From Ophiura sarsii (lineage: Eukaryota > Echinodermata > Ophiuroidea > Amphilepidida > Ophiuridae), in NCBI GenBank assembly GCA_035610835.1, contig CM069446.1:47655625-47719624 (forward strand): 64,000 bases of DNA. The letters run 5' to 3'. The translations under genes were made by a program, and so were the position numbers. A model generated the notes under the pieces. It had not been told where the DNA came from, did no database searches, and saw nothing but the letters and a program-made list of their open reading frames with translations. How positions within the stretch are numbered: position 1 is the stretch's first letter; every line of letters starts with the position of its first letter. Shown piece after piece: positions 47,458-58,745 of the stretch.

Positions 47458-47842
47458 TGTGGCTCGGAGGAGGATCCCGACTTTGTATCTTAACATCGAA
47501 TGTAATACTGTCAGATTTTATGGGGTTTTTTTTGTTTGTTAAATAGTTAAAAGTTATATCGATGATAGCGGCTGGATTGTATAGCTAACAATGTAATGAA
47601 GTAATTTTGAAAATATGCTTGTTTTGATCACGTCATCTGTACACAATTGACGCAAACCAGACAGTAGTATGGCCAGTTTCAGGGAGGTTGTTTGCTCGTT
47701 GTCGCGTCAACGATCTGAAAAGCAGACATTGACGCATGCAAATCATTGTTATCACCCAGTTTAGATCTCTGTATTTGCAAATGGAAAAGAGATTCCGATC
47801 TGTTAGGAAATCTGTCAATTTATGTTTCTACACATTGTGTAT

Positions 47843-48371
47843 ATAAACCCTCCATTTTTGGAGTATTAACTAAATAGCTTACGAAAGGAAAACGTTCCCG
47901 AAATTGCTCGGATATTTCATAATATATTGATATTGTATTTCATATCAATGGAAGGCTAATTGGTTCTTATTACCAACGATATCTCATTCGTAGCAATCAC
48001 TTGTTTCAGTGCTTATAGCAATAATACTTGAGAAAATGAGGAGGCCTCATTCAAAATGCACCAAATTTACCACTATTTCGTGCTCAAAAGAACAATTTAC
48101 ATTGACAACTACAGTGTAGAGTGAATGAAGCTGTATTGACTTCATTAACTTTTAAATAAACAAATACTGATGATTTTGGAACCTTCAGATGTAGACCTCC
48201 CCATATTCTCAAGCCAGCGAAGCAAGTGATTGCTACAAATGTGGTATCATTTTAAAGATGAACACATCAGTTTTCTTTGTACGTGCAACATACTATGAAT
48301 ATACAAAATATACGAAAGATAGGCAATTGTAAACAAAAATGCCGAACTTTTTTAGGGGTTTATAAACAAAG
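47843..48371. repeat. Imperfect long inverted repeat
   Basis: TATATAAACCC at 47838 pairs with GGGTTTATAAA-like sequence at 48355. Inner blocks GTAGCAATCACTTG (47990) and CAAGTGATTGCTAC (48222), plus CTTGAGAAAATGAGGAGG with its inverse (about 48195), pair too. Probably an old MITE. Confidence 0.55.
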
Positions 48372-48374
48372 ATA

Positions 48375-49795
48375 TGGTTCCCCAAAACCGGTTTGTGCCT
48401 ATTATCTCTGTAACAAATTAGTATGCTTCACTCTGTATCAGTGAACTGAGAAGAAATTCATTGAAGATATAACAATTATGTAGTCCCTTAAAATCTGTAA
48501 ATGATCAATACTAAATAAGTATGACGTCAAATAGTGTGTTAATTTGCGGTTTGGTTTTATTTGAACTCTCAAACAATCCCATTCACTTAATATTGACAGC
48601 TGATAATGCAATAGATTCTTATCCTGATCACGTCAGTTCACTAGCATCTTCTGATGCCCTCCTTCAGTTGTCTACGTGCGTGACTTATCTGTTTGAACAT
48701 GCTTGCCTGTCCGACCACTCGGTCTCAGTATCTTGAAAGTCTATCCGATACCTACCCATCAACAGCTCTTTATCAGCCAACATGGTTCACCGGTGTCAAG
48801 TGGACACAATTTATTCTTTTAGAGAAGTTCAATCGACTTTACCGACTGATCAATGAGCCGTGTCTAACGTCAACACGAGATCCGTGCAATGGGTTGAATG
48901 GTACATTTTATAGCATTTTAAGCATTTGTCAATGAAAATAAAATTGTTGTTTAGCTGTTAAATGGCCTATTAAACAAACTGAAAAAAGGAATCTTTAAAG
49001 GGTAATTATACTTACTGTTTAAGTTGACTAACGAAATGCAGCAAACTATTTTACGCTAAACCATAATAAGCGATTGAAAGAAAACCAATTCAGATGTCTA
49101 TCCATCAAAAACATACAGTATAGTCGACGGGCGTGGGGTATTGCCTTGTCAGTAACAATATTATACATATATTTTAATGATAATGATTTATAGGCACATA
49201 CACACACAGAATGTGCCTCAAATTGTGAGACGTAATGCTTCCAGGGTAACGTGTAACTTATACCCACATACACATCTTGTCCAAAATATGTGTTCCTTAA
49301 TGGCTAACAAAAGCTCGAGACACTTCAACCATTATAGCCTACATATATTAAATTACTGACTAGACATGGATAGACAGATTAAACTATTTGGGCTAGCCAA
49401 CCATAACATGAGTGCCTTAAATGTATTTTTTCTATAAACAAGTTCAAAATGAAAGAGGGGCTACCATTTTTCGTTTGGTTCCGGAAGGAAGCAAATCTGT
49501 TCTTCTCCCTTGAAAAATATCGACGTAAACGGAATATTGCGAGTTCTAACAAAAAATGAAATTCCCTCTTACCATTATGGGATGTGTATAGTATCTATCA
49601 GCAAAAGACCCTGAAATAACATTAATTTAATGCTCATTATCGTCTGTATTGTACTAGTAATAATATGAAGACATTTTATCTATATAATACTTTGTATTGA
49701 ACATGTGAGGATACTGTGAAAAAAAGAATAATAATTAAAAAATACTGAATGTAACCTCAATGTGCTAGCGCTTTACGGTTTATCATTAGTGTAAT
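48375..49795. other. No confident gene
   Basis: 48590-48940 is less AT-rich, with two overlapping frames of 71 and 80 codons, but no recognised protein and no convincing splice sites. Confidence 0.4.
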
Positions 49796-49799
49796 ATAG

Positions 49800-49915
49800 C
49801 ACAAAATTAACCTAACACAAAATCCTCTATTGAAGGAGTAAAGGATTACACCTCTATTCCGTAATGGGGTCTTGACACTAGACTAACTTATGAATATCCT
49901 GCACTATGGATATAC
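49800..49915 (-). repeat. Dispersed repeat F, copy 2 (inverted)
   Basis: Contains TTAACCTAACACA, AAATCCTCTATTG, TTCCGTAATGGGG and CTAGACTAACTTATGAAT. Confidence 0.6.
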
Positions 49916-49919
49916 CCAA

Positions 49920-51235
49920 TTTGTCACACGGTCATGCAAGTGTATTTTGGTCTAGATCATCTGTATATGATGTCCGAAAATTTGTATTACCTTTTAAAAC
50001 TTCATTTCGCTACCTTTAATCGCGTAATTTTAAACCCAGTTTAAATACATAAATCCAATGTGCATTTAAATGTGTTATTATTCTTAAAATGATTGTATAT
50101 TAACTTTAATCTGAAATTAATGATTCATCAATATTTTCTTATTTATACTTTAGCAGCAAAGATAAAATGAGATTTGATAGGAAATAATTCCGATATAATA
50201 ATTTAGGGGGAGGTTACTTAATTCCATCTAGGACTGTTTCCCCTATGATGAATCAATAATTTCAGATTATAGGCATACTATCCTTTTATGAATAATAATA
50301 CATTTTAAATGTACATGGGATTGTCTTATGGAAGCAGTTATCTGGTTTTAATGAGGGGGAAGTCACTTTTGTGCGTTTTTCCTCATTATTCATGACTCAA
50401 TTACTCAGCATCTTCCTGATCATATTGTTGATGTTGCACTGGTGGAAGGAATACCCGACAACTGCCAACGGATATACTGCTGAAAGTGCTTTATACAGGG
50501 TACAGGGGTTGTGTAAACGTACACAAAAACTGCACGTGTTTCTTCTTCTTTTGTAACTGTCAATTTGTGAAACTCCATTTAAATGAACATTCTTTTACGA
50601 TTTCAGCTGTTGTTACGTTTCAGGCGTTAAATTAGGCATTAGTGACCAGTCACGTCAAATAGGACATGTTATCGGCAAACACTGTTTTGAGATAGAGGCC
50701 AGTTAATTTGGTGAAATATAAAAAGAAAACAATAGAAAATATGCTACTTCAAATCATATCTTGTGATTACAAAGTCCTAATACCTTCGACATGGTATATT
50801 TCAAAGCTTAACATTTGCTCTTTCAAGTCACACTAGTAACTCAGAGTTGACTCGGGCCTACAATATGTCCATTTTGACTTGATGCAACGACATCATACGT
50901 GCTTGCATCATAAAGCGCTATGGTTCAGAGACATGAGCTCTATCTCGTCAAACTATGTTCAACAAACCAGGAAACCGTGTAACTGAAATTCCCCAAAATG
51001 TGATACATTTGTTTCGATTTTTTCATATTTTACCTTTTTATTTTGTTCCCTCTAAAATGTGTCCTAAACAAACGCGATGCCTGTCGAGGGTAATATGCAA
51101 ATACAACATGGTATATAGGGAAGTAGTGTGAATTACTGGTCCTTTGGATAATTGCCTCTACTTCCCTCCGCGTAGTTTTGCTATACCTCATAAATATTGT
51201 AGGCCTTTACCGATTTGCAATAGAGTTTGGTGTTG
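49920..51235. other. No confident gene
   Basis: A short ATG frame at 50392 starts with a hydrophobic stretch and meets a weak GT donor near 50513, but no partner exon is found. Confidence 0.4.
50111..50271. repeat. Short inverted repeat
   Basis: TAATCTGAAATTAATGATTC at 50109 and GAATCAATAATTTCAGATTA at 50251 are inverted copies with a 120-bp spacer. Confidence 0.6.
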
Positions 51236-51239
51236 AATT

Positions 51240-51560
51240 CCTTCCTTTGTTTGGTACTCTGGTGTACCGTGCGTAAGATTCCCACTGCTCTCCATCGAAT
51301 ATATTATGCAACAGCTCCTTGAAAAAGTCGGCGTGTGGCCTGAAGACGCCATTTTATTAACCAACCTGCCATTACAACGGAACCTCGTCCCAGCGAAGTT
51401 CCTACACTACGTAGTACGTAATACATATTCTCGAACCTTTGCGTGTAGGGACGATAAACAAGGGATACGATACAAAGGTGTGGTGGTACATTTGTGGGAC
51501 CGATTCTCCCCCACCTCTGCGTGATTACACAAGCGCGGCGAAGTAGGCGCAAAACAAGGT
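51240..51560. other. GC-rich block, unclassified
   Basis: Unusually G+C- and CpG-rich for the window, open on both strands (72 codons +, 82 codons -). Neither product is recognised and no splice pattern or termini were found. It could be an old transposon fragment or a short CpG island. Confidence 0.3.
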
Positions 51561-52572
51561 CCGCGAGTTGGCGCGTTTGACCACTAAACTTCCGTAATTA
51601 TCTAATAAATATTTGAGAGTTATAGGCCTAGTAATAGAGCTAATATGAAAGCAATGGCATCAGAAAATCTGAAAAAATAACGTGTTTCGAGGGCAACAAT
51701 AATGTACCTTTGAGAAAAATAGCATTGCAAGATATAAAATGTAGTTTAGGTAGAAAAAACATTCATGGAATTGTTTCTGATATATCATTTATAGCTTTCG
51801 GCTTTGCCAAATCACTAACAAACTTCTTTTTTTTCCCAAGTAAATTATCTCACGTTCATAAGGTGTTTGTAACATGTGATTTATTTATTTATGTAAGGCA
51901 CGCTCAGCAATGCGATTAGGCAAACTATTAACATATCAAAATATAGAGAATATTTCGTTTTGAAAATCATCGATCTGATCATGATAAGATTGTAGGTAAT
52001 TATTATTTCTAAGCATTCACTACACTTTAGAAATAATATTCCCATGCAGCACAGGATGAGGAGCAAAATGCAGTTAAACGCATACGGTGGCGGCGGCGCA
52101 TACAAGCATTTTCGGGAGCATAACTGAAAAGTGAAAACAAAAATTAATTATCATTTCAAATGTGGTCTACGGTAAAATAGTTGAATCTTTGAAATCTCAC
52201 CCCATTGCAATGTCTTTTACAGATATGTTAATAGCGAATCACTTTGATCGGACGGAAAACAACACATTGCAATATGGAAAACAATGACGGGGCCAATATA
52301 TACTTTTATTTTTCTCTAGGAAATGTCTAACCTAGTATGACTGAGTTCATATACAATTGCTTTTGTGCGGAACAAACCGCATTTATATTCGGAAACAAAG
52401 TTTTCTGCCACCGCCTATCCTTTATCTTTACTATTGATATCATTTTGGTTTTTTTGAGCGGGATTTACTGCAATAACTCTGTACCAAAGTTTGATGCCAG
52501 CCCTTTTTTTCTACTTGTCCTCATTTACAACTAGTACCACTTGTACCGCTTTTTGGCTTTTCGTCGTGTAAT

Positions 52573-52720
52573 CATACCTAACACTTTCCACGCGGCAGTC
52601 CTCTGCAGACGACAGTTCCAAAATTTCACAAAATGTTTCAATAATATCAAAATTATTGATTCTTATCACCTTATTTGGAATCACCATGAGAAGTACTTTA
52701 AGATTAGAACTAACATGCAT
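52573..52720 (+). mobile_element. MITE family B, partial copy
   Basis: Begins AACACTTTCCACGCGGCAG and continues with TCTGCAGACGAC, TTTCACAAAATGTTTCA and AATCACCATGAGAA. The far end is not recognisable. Confidence 0.6.
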
Positions 52721-53082
52721 AGCAAGCTATAACATAGCAAGCATGCTTGAAAGTGGGTGTGCTTGGGGTGCTGCAGCACCCTGCAGCACCCCATGGGTTT
52801 TTAAGGGGTATTACACTACTACACAACAATTTAATATGACCAAAGTCAAGTATTTGTCACCTCTGACAGTGAGAGAGTGAGGTGTGTCAGTGGTGGAGGG
52901 GGAGTGGGTAATTCGTACATGCTCCTATATGGACCATATCCCCATTGAAAATAATTTTCAAAAATATAACACAAATCCGTTAAATATGTTCGATTATGAT
53001 ATTGATATTATGTACCAAACAGTGATGTTTAAGCTAGCAAAAATCACTCCCATGTTTTCTTTAAGGGTTGCGCGGTAACCCC

Positions 53083-53300
53083 GCGCACCCCTTAAGATTT
53101 TAAGATTTTTGAAAAATATACAGTGTCAGTCAAATAATAAGTTAGGCGTGCGCAGAGCACCCCTAAGATTTTAAGATGTTTGAAAAATATACAGTGTCAG
53201 TCCAATAACAAGTTTAGGGATACGCAGCACCCCTAAGATTTTTTAAGATTTTTGAAAAAATGTGCAGTGTGTGTCCAATAATAAGTTCAAGAGCTGGAGC
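53083..53300 (+). repeat. 70-bp tandem repeat, three copies
   Basis: CACCCCTAAGATTTTAAGAT, TTTGAAAAATATACAGTG and CAATAATAAGTT recur at about 53087, 53158 and 53227. Confidence 0.8.
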
Positions 53301-53350
53301 CTGGAGGGGTGGGTAGGGGTAGGCTTACTAATTTATATTGTATTATAAAT

Positions 53351-54529
53351 AAGAAATTACTTAACCTAGTGTTAATAAATTTCCCTTTGTCACTTGTGTG
53401 AAGATCGATTTTTGCGTGCATTCGAGCGTTTTGGGCTCTTTTGTTTGACCAGCCAATGAGTGCTCTTGTGGGCGTTTTTGGTTTTCATCCAATCTCTGTT
53501 CGTGAGTCGCGTTATCCATCACTGTTTTGATCATTCGCTCCATGGTCCTTGATGAGAGGACTTGTTTCTAGCCAGCGCAGCAAATCTAAATTTCCCACCC
53601 TCCCTCCCTAAATATGAGGCGTAGGGTTTACTGGTTGTTCCCATAGCATGTCTCGTTTTTAGTTATTCATGCCAGTTGATTTCTCAGTTATTGGGCAGTT
53701 TTTTTTCTTCTTCTTTCATTGTAAAGAAGTATTTTACAATCATTTAAAAATGTAACGATTGATATGCATTATTTATTCAACAAGTAGTTGTACAAAATGT
53801 TATGCAAATTGTGCGTTTTCACACAAAGGAGTAAAAATGTGGTTAAAATTTAACCGATATGACTTCATTTCAAGTGTATGTTAAAATGAAGCGGCATCGT
53901 GCCCCAAATTAAAATAATATTTAATGTTTAATAATATAATTAAATATGTCTTCAGTTCGATTAAGGGCCGGTCGGGCCATATTTCATCCCATCCGCGACG
54001 TAGGTCAGAGATTCGTATTAATTACTGCAAATTATATATTAGCGTTTGAATTTATCCGATTTGACTTCATTTCAAGTGTATGTTAAAATGAAGCGGCATC
54101 GTGCACCAAATTAGAAAATTTTAATGTAAGGGCGACAATTGCATGTCTACCCTTTTAAACTGGATATAAATTCGTGGTTCTGCCTCAATAATGCAATGCT
54201 CGTTGTGACTATTTCAATTCAATTCAGGTTTGCCTATCCCCATGTTGGTTATAGAACGGATAGGCATAGTGGTATGTGTTATAAATTATAATATAATTAA
54301 ATCTGTCTTCAGCCCTTAATGCAGTTCGATTAAGGATCGGTTGGGCATATCCCATCCCCTCCGCGACGTAGGTCAGAGATTCGTATTAATTACTGCAAAT
54401 TATATATATATTATCGTTTGAATTGTTTTGGCGTATAGTCAGTGGAAAATAAATGGCAGACTTGCCTCTCATCATCACGGTGGCAACCGCAAATTTTGGT
54501 TTGGTCAGTGTTATACTTTCTGAGCGTCA
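53351..54529 (+). repeat. 1.18 kb repeat, left copy
   Basis: Inverted near-copy of 59034-60219, with only scattered base changes noticed by eye. It holds internal direct duplications of TCATTTCAAGTGTATGTTAA (53862, 54063) and of the GACGTAGGTCAGAGATTCGT block (53997, 54364). No TIRs are seen. A 60-codon minus frame at 53361-53543 starts with ATG here but with ACG in the right copy, so it is unlikely to be a gene. Confidence 0.92.
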
Positions 54530-54558
54530 AAAGGGTATTACACTACAAAGCGATTTAG

Positions 54559-54868
54559 AGGTATATTATGTGATCTTATCCAGGGGACGATGCCCTCAAT
54601 CCTCGAGAAGAAAAAAAAATTCTTGCAGATCTACATTTCTGAACATAAATCATGAATATATTCTAAGTTACAGACCGATACAATTCCTAATTTCCCCAAA
54701 ATCATGGTTTTAGACTGAATTTAGAGTTAAAAAATAAGTTGTCCATTTTGTAGTAAAAGAATCGTATCGCCCTGTAACTTGGAATGTGTGTACGATTTAT
54801 GATCAAAAATGTAAATCTGAGGATTGAGGGCGTCCCCTGGGGAAAATAAAATAATATAGGGCCTACCT
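54559..54868. mobile_element. Palindromic MITE related by termini to TTAA family A
   Basis: The termini are AGGTA...TACCT, with TTAA on the right flank (54869-54872) and TTAG on the left. The two halves form a long imperfect inverted repeat around CCAGGGGACG/CGTCCCCTGG, ATTTACATT and GTTACAG. A further fragment of the same arm (GGACGCCCTC, AATCCTCGA) lies at about 61968-62022. Confidence 0.6.
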
Positions 54869-54924
54869 TTAATATGACCAAGTAGAAATTGAACATGTAC
54901 TGCAAAATTAGTTTCAATTGTTTA

Positions 54925-55420
54925 ATTATTCAAGCATAACAATATGGCTCTAGAACGTTTTCTAGACCATATTCGGTAACAAACTTGATTTGTTTGCGCG
55001 CTTCGCGCGTATCGGTTTAAAATGTTAATTATTCAAGCATAACAAGATAGCTTCAGGAGTTTTCTGGACCATTTTTTCGCGCTCTTCGCGCATAATTATG
55101 TTCAATATTTCATTATTCACGCATAACAAGATGGCTTCAGGAACGTTTTCTGTTCCTTTTAAGTTTAAATGATGGTACTTTTTGCGCCCTTCGTGCAGCG
55201 GCATAATTATGTTCGATCTTTCATTATTCAAGCAATATGGCTTCAGGAACGTTTTCTGGACCATTTTAGTTAAACAACTGGATTTTGTTGAGCGCTTCGC
55301 ATGTATTTTTTTCAATATTTAATTATTCAAGCATAACAAGATGGTTTCAGAAACGTTTTCTGGACTGTCTTAGTAAAAAAAAAGTTGTTTTTTTTGCGCG
55401 CTTTGCGCGTAGTAGTTTTA
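54925..55420 (+). repeat. Approximately 100-bp tandem repeat, five copies
   Basis: Units hold ATTATTCAAGCATAACAAGA, TGG(C/T)TTCAGGAACGTTTTC and a GCGCGCTTCGCGCGT-like palindrome. The minus-strand frame over it is a repeat shadow. Confidence 0.85.
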
Positions 55421-55539
55421 ATGTAACATTTTTCATCTTTCATTAGTGTCTCTCTATTTTAAGTGTGTTTCTGAACCAAGTCAATTTTTTTTTTAAATAA
55501 ATATAAATATTCATAGCAAGGAGAGCTTTCCTAGGCCAT

Positions 55540-55800
55540 TCGATTTGATACTGCACGATTTAGGGTCCACATTTTTGGAGGATGTTTCCCAAACTTATTT
55601 TTCTTTTCCCCTTCATATCCTTTTTGGGAAATCTGATCATTCAACCAATGATAGTACGAAAAAGTGTTATATTCGTTATTCTTTCCTTCTTGTGTTGTTT
55701 TTATATAACTTGCATTTAACATATTTAATATCCTTACATTCATACCTGTGTTTTGGTGACTTTTTCATTTGCATCTTTATTATGTTTTTGGGTTTTTTTT
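55540..55800 (+). repeat. Third paralogous copy of the 58-kb duplicated segment
   Basis: GATACTGCACGATTTAGG, GGAGGATGTTTCCC and GAAAAAGTGTTATATTCGTT match 58187 and 58844. Confidence 0.75.
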
Positions 55801-55804
55801 TCTC

Positions 55805-56185
55805 GATGCAAAGATAATCCTAACTTCTTAAATCCTTTTTTCGATGTAAGGATTTTAAAGTCCTCACATCCATACATATTTTTTTTTGATGTAAGATTTT
55901 TGAAATCCTTATATATTAATGTAAGGTTTTTCAAATCCTAACATCCTTACATTTTTTTTTTCAATGTAAGGATTTTGAAATCCTTACATCCTTACATTTT
56001 TTTTTCGATGTAAGGTTTTTGAAATCCTTACAACCTTACATTTTTTTTTCGATGTAAGGTTTTTGAAATCCTTACATCCTTACATTTTTTTTCTTCTCGA
56101 ATCCTTACATCGATCGAGAAAATAAATGTAAGGATGTAAGGATTTACATCGAAAATAAATATGTAAGGATTTCAGAAACCTTACA
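55805..56185. repeat. TGTAAGGATTT palindrome array
   Basis: Repeated TGTAAGGATTTTGAAATCC and ATCCTTACATTTTTT words, about 45-55 bp apart, each unit a hairpin. Confidence 0.85.
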
Positions 56186-56189
56186 TCGG

Positions 56190-58090
56190 GGGCGGGGCGG
56201 GTTGGAAAAATAAACTGAAGCTAACATGTCCTATCAATTATGAAACTTATATCCCACTTTCAGAAATGGCTAAATAAGAGGTTAAAGTAAAAAAACTAAA
56301 GTTGATACTTGAGCAACGCATTCGCTGCACGACTGTAATGTGATTTCACACCACTATATGGTTTCCCTATACGTTTACGTGTAAAAGGGGTGTTATAAAA
56401 AGCCCATTTTCTCGCTTATAAAGCGATTGGATATTTCAACTAGACATTTTATGATATCTTGGATCATATAGTCAACAAAATTATATGTTAACCCTGAAAG
56501 TTCCGAGAAATGAGCCGCCGGAGTTGGAGACCTGGTGTAGCACCCTTATTTATCTAAACAAGTTGAGAAATGTTGCCACAAAATTTGCAATCAAAATTCA
56601 TCAGGATTAAATTACAACTTTAATAATTTGGAGCAATAAGTACCTATTCTGATTGCTTTATAATATCATTTGACCCGACAGGATGAAAGCTGACAAAAAA
56701 GGTTGAATGTCGTTTGCAAGGACAGAATTTACTGTACTGGTATGGAACGTGTCGTCGTGTACCAGGCGATTTACATCTGCGCACTAGCGTCGCCATCAGG
56801 ATCGTCGTGTGCAGTCTGTGCAATTTGGCTACATGACGCATGCGTTAACAACTCTCGTTTATACAGTATGTACAATTGGGTAAACACGACAGTATTGTGC
56901 ATTATTATATTCGGTTCGATCGGAAGTTGCCACGCAAACAATATAAATACTTAATATTCTCTTCGTCACAATAGGCTTAGAGTTAAAAACATCCAATTAA
57001 TTTAAGTACAAGTTGAACTCAACCATCACTAATAGGCCTGGATGATTGCCAAGTCGATTACTTTGAATGAAACAGCTCGTATAATGTCATTAAAGGTAAA
57101 TTACTTCTCGATTTTGTGAATATTTGTGCACTTTTGAACGCTGGGTTCTGAACTCATTATTAAGAAGAATCGGTACTGTTAAAATATCTTCAATTAAATA
57201 ATCAAGCAATTTCCAGTTTTCAAAAGAGGGTTTCCAAATGCGTAATGGAGTACAGTGTTCTAGTGATCAAATAATCACTTAGGCAGACCTGTTGCGGCTC
57301 AATAACGGCACAAATTTGTTTCCGTAATGCAGCGCCATCGTTGAAACCCGGGGAGTTACCCAAGCTAATTTTGATTTTAATTTTATTTCCCGCCACCCCA
57401 AATCGTGCGTGGATAGGGCCATCTCCTCATACACTTGAAGGGTAATAACAATGAAATACATTTACGTAACTGAACTTCATTTTGGAGCGCGAGTGTTTTC
57501 GCCTTGCTCATACAGAACAATATTTTGAACATCATGAGTGCCTGAAATTAGAAAATGACCTTATGATAGTACGTTGAACATAAATAAATGATAGACCTAA
57601 CGTAATTGCCGTATCGATCAATTGTATGATGCCATTAAAGTGATCAAATATTTTGTTATTGTAAAGACATGTGCATAATGCGTGCAATTTAAGACAAATG
57701 TTATTAAGTGGAGCCGGCTCTTGGGCAAATAACGTAATGAATATTTAAACGAGGATCAGACGATAACATAAAGAGTGTGACATAAATTATAAATGATCAT
57801 CTATTGTAATTTCTTCCGCTCATAATATACATCCGCACAAAGCACCCATGCAGTCGATGGCTTTTTGTTATAATGAACACTGATGAAGCGTTGCCTGGAA
57901 ACGCATAAACACAAACAGACACGCTTCATTATTCCTAAAAATCCCTAGCTGTTTTCCATTTTCAAAAATTCTTTGATTAGAAAAGGTTGCAGGATAGGAT
58001 TGAAATGATGGCCTTTAACTAATTTTGTCACCACCGTTCTTCTCCGAAACTAATTTGAAACGGCGCAATTCCAGAAATTCGGATGTTCCA
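56190..58090. other. No gene seen
   Basis: Short hydrophobic frame near 56865-56952 ends in a stop after 28 codons. Nothing else recognised. Confidence 0.5.
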
Positions 58091-58096
58091 AAATAT

Positions 58097-58745
58097 AATG
58101 AGTTGTATAGGAATGTAAAGTGCTTGAAGATAGTGTCCTAGCTTTCTTGACGGTCAATATCCGGATGGTCAGAGAATGACTTATTTAGATACTGCACGAT
58201 TTAGAGACCAACATTTTTGGAGGATGTTTCCCGAAACTATTTCATTTTCCTTACATATCCTTGAGAAAACTGATAATTTAACCAATGATATTACGAAAAA
58301 GTGTTACATTCGTTATTCTTTCCTTCTTGTATTGATTTTATATTACTTTCTTGCATTTTAACATATTTAATATCTTTACATTCATACCTGTGTTTGGTGA
58401 CTTTTTTTTATTACATCCTTATTATGTTTTTTATGTAAAATTGCAAAAGTACCCGTCCGATTGGCGGGTACCTATTTTCTAACTATCCCCGGGAAACTAT
58501 CAAAGTGAAGATACTGAAAAATGCCTCATTAATGTATCTAAAGTATAGAAAATCCCAAGTTTGACTGAAGCTTTTGAAAAAATCAACCCACGAATCACGC
58601 CATTTGTTGCACATTGTTGACACGTTTAGGCAGTTAGGGTGCTGCTATAGTATAAGCTTCAAAGTTAAGCAGAAATTAGTGCGCGCAACACAATTGATCG
58701 CAAAACAAGCTATGATCAAACAAATTGTCTATAATAAATGATCCA
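58097..58745 (+). repeat. Tandem segmental duplication, unit 1
   Basis: About 650 bp, from ATGAGTTGTATAGGAATGTA to the TAATAAATGATCC block. Homologous to unit 2. Confidence 0.88.

Noticed and set aside
51881..52105. Hydrophobic minus frame as an alternative signal-peptide exon for the neuropeptide gene
   Set aside because: The frame has no good donor after the hydrophobic stretch, and the exon at 28.8 kb fits far better in phase and sequence.
53361..53543. 60-codon minus frame MERMIKTVMDNATHEQ… in the 1.18 kb repeat
   Set aside because: The start codon is ACG in the other copy. It is short, with no known relative and no splice evidence.
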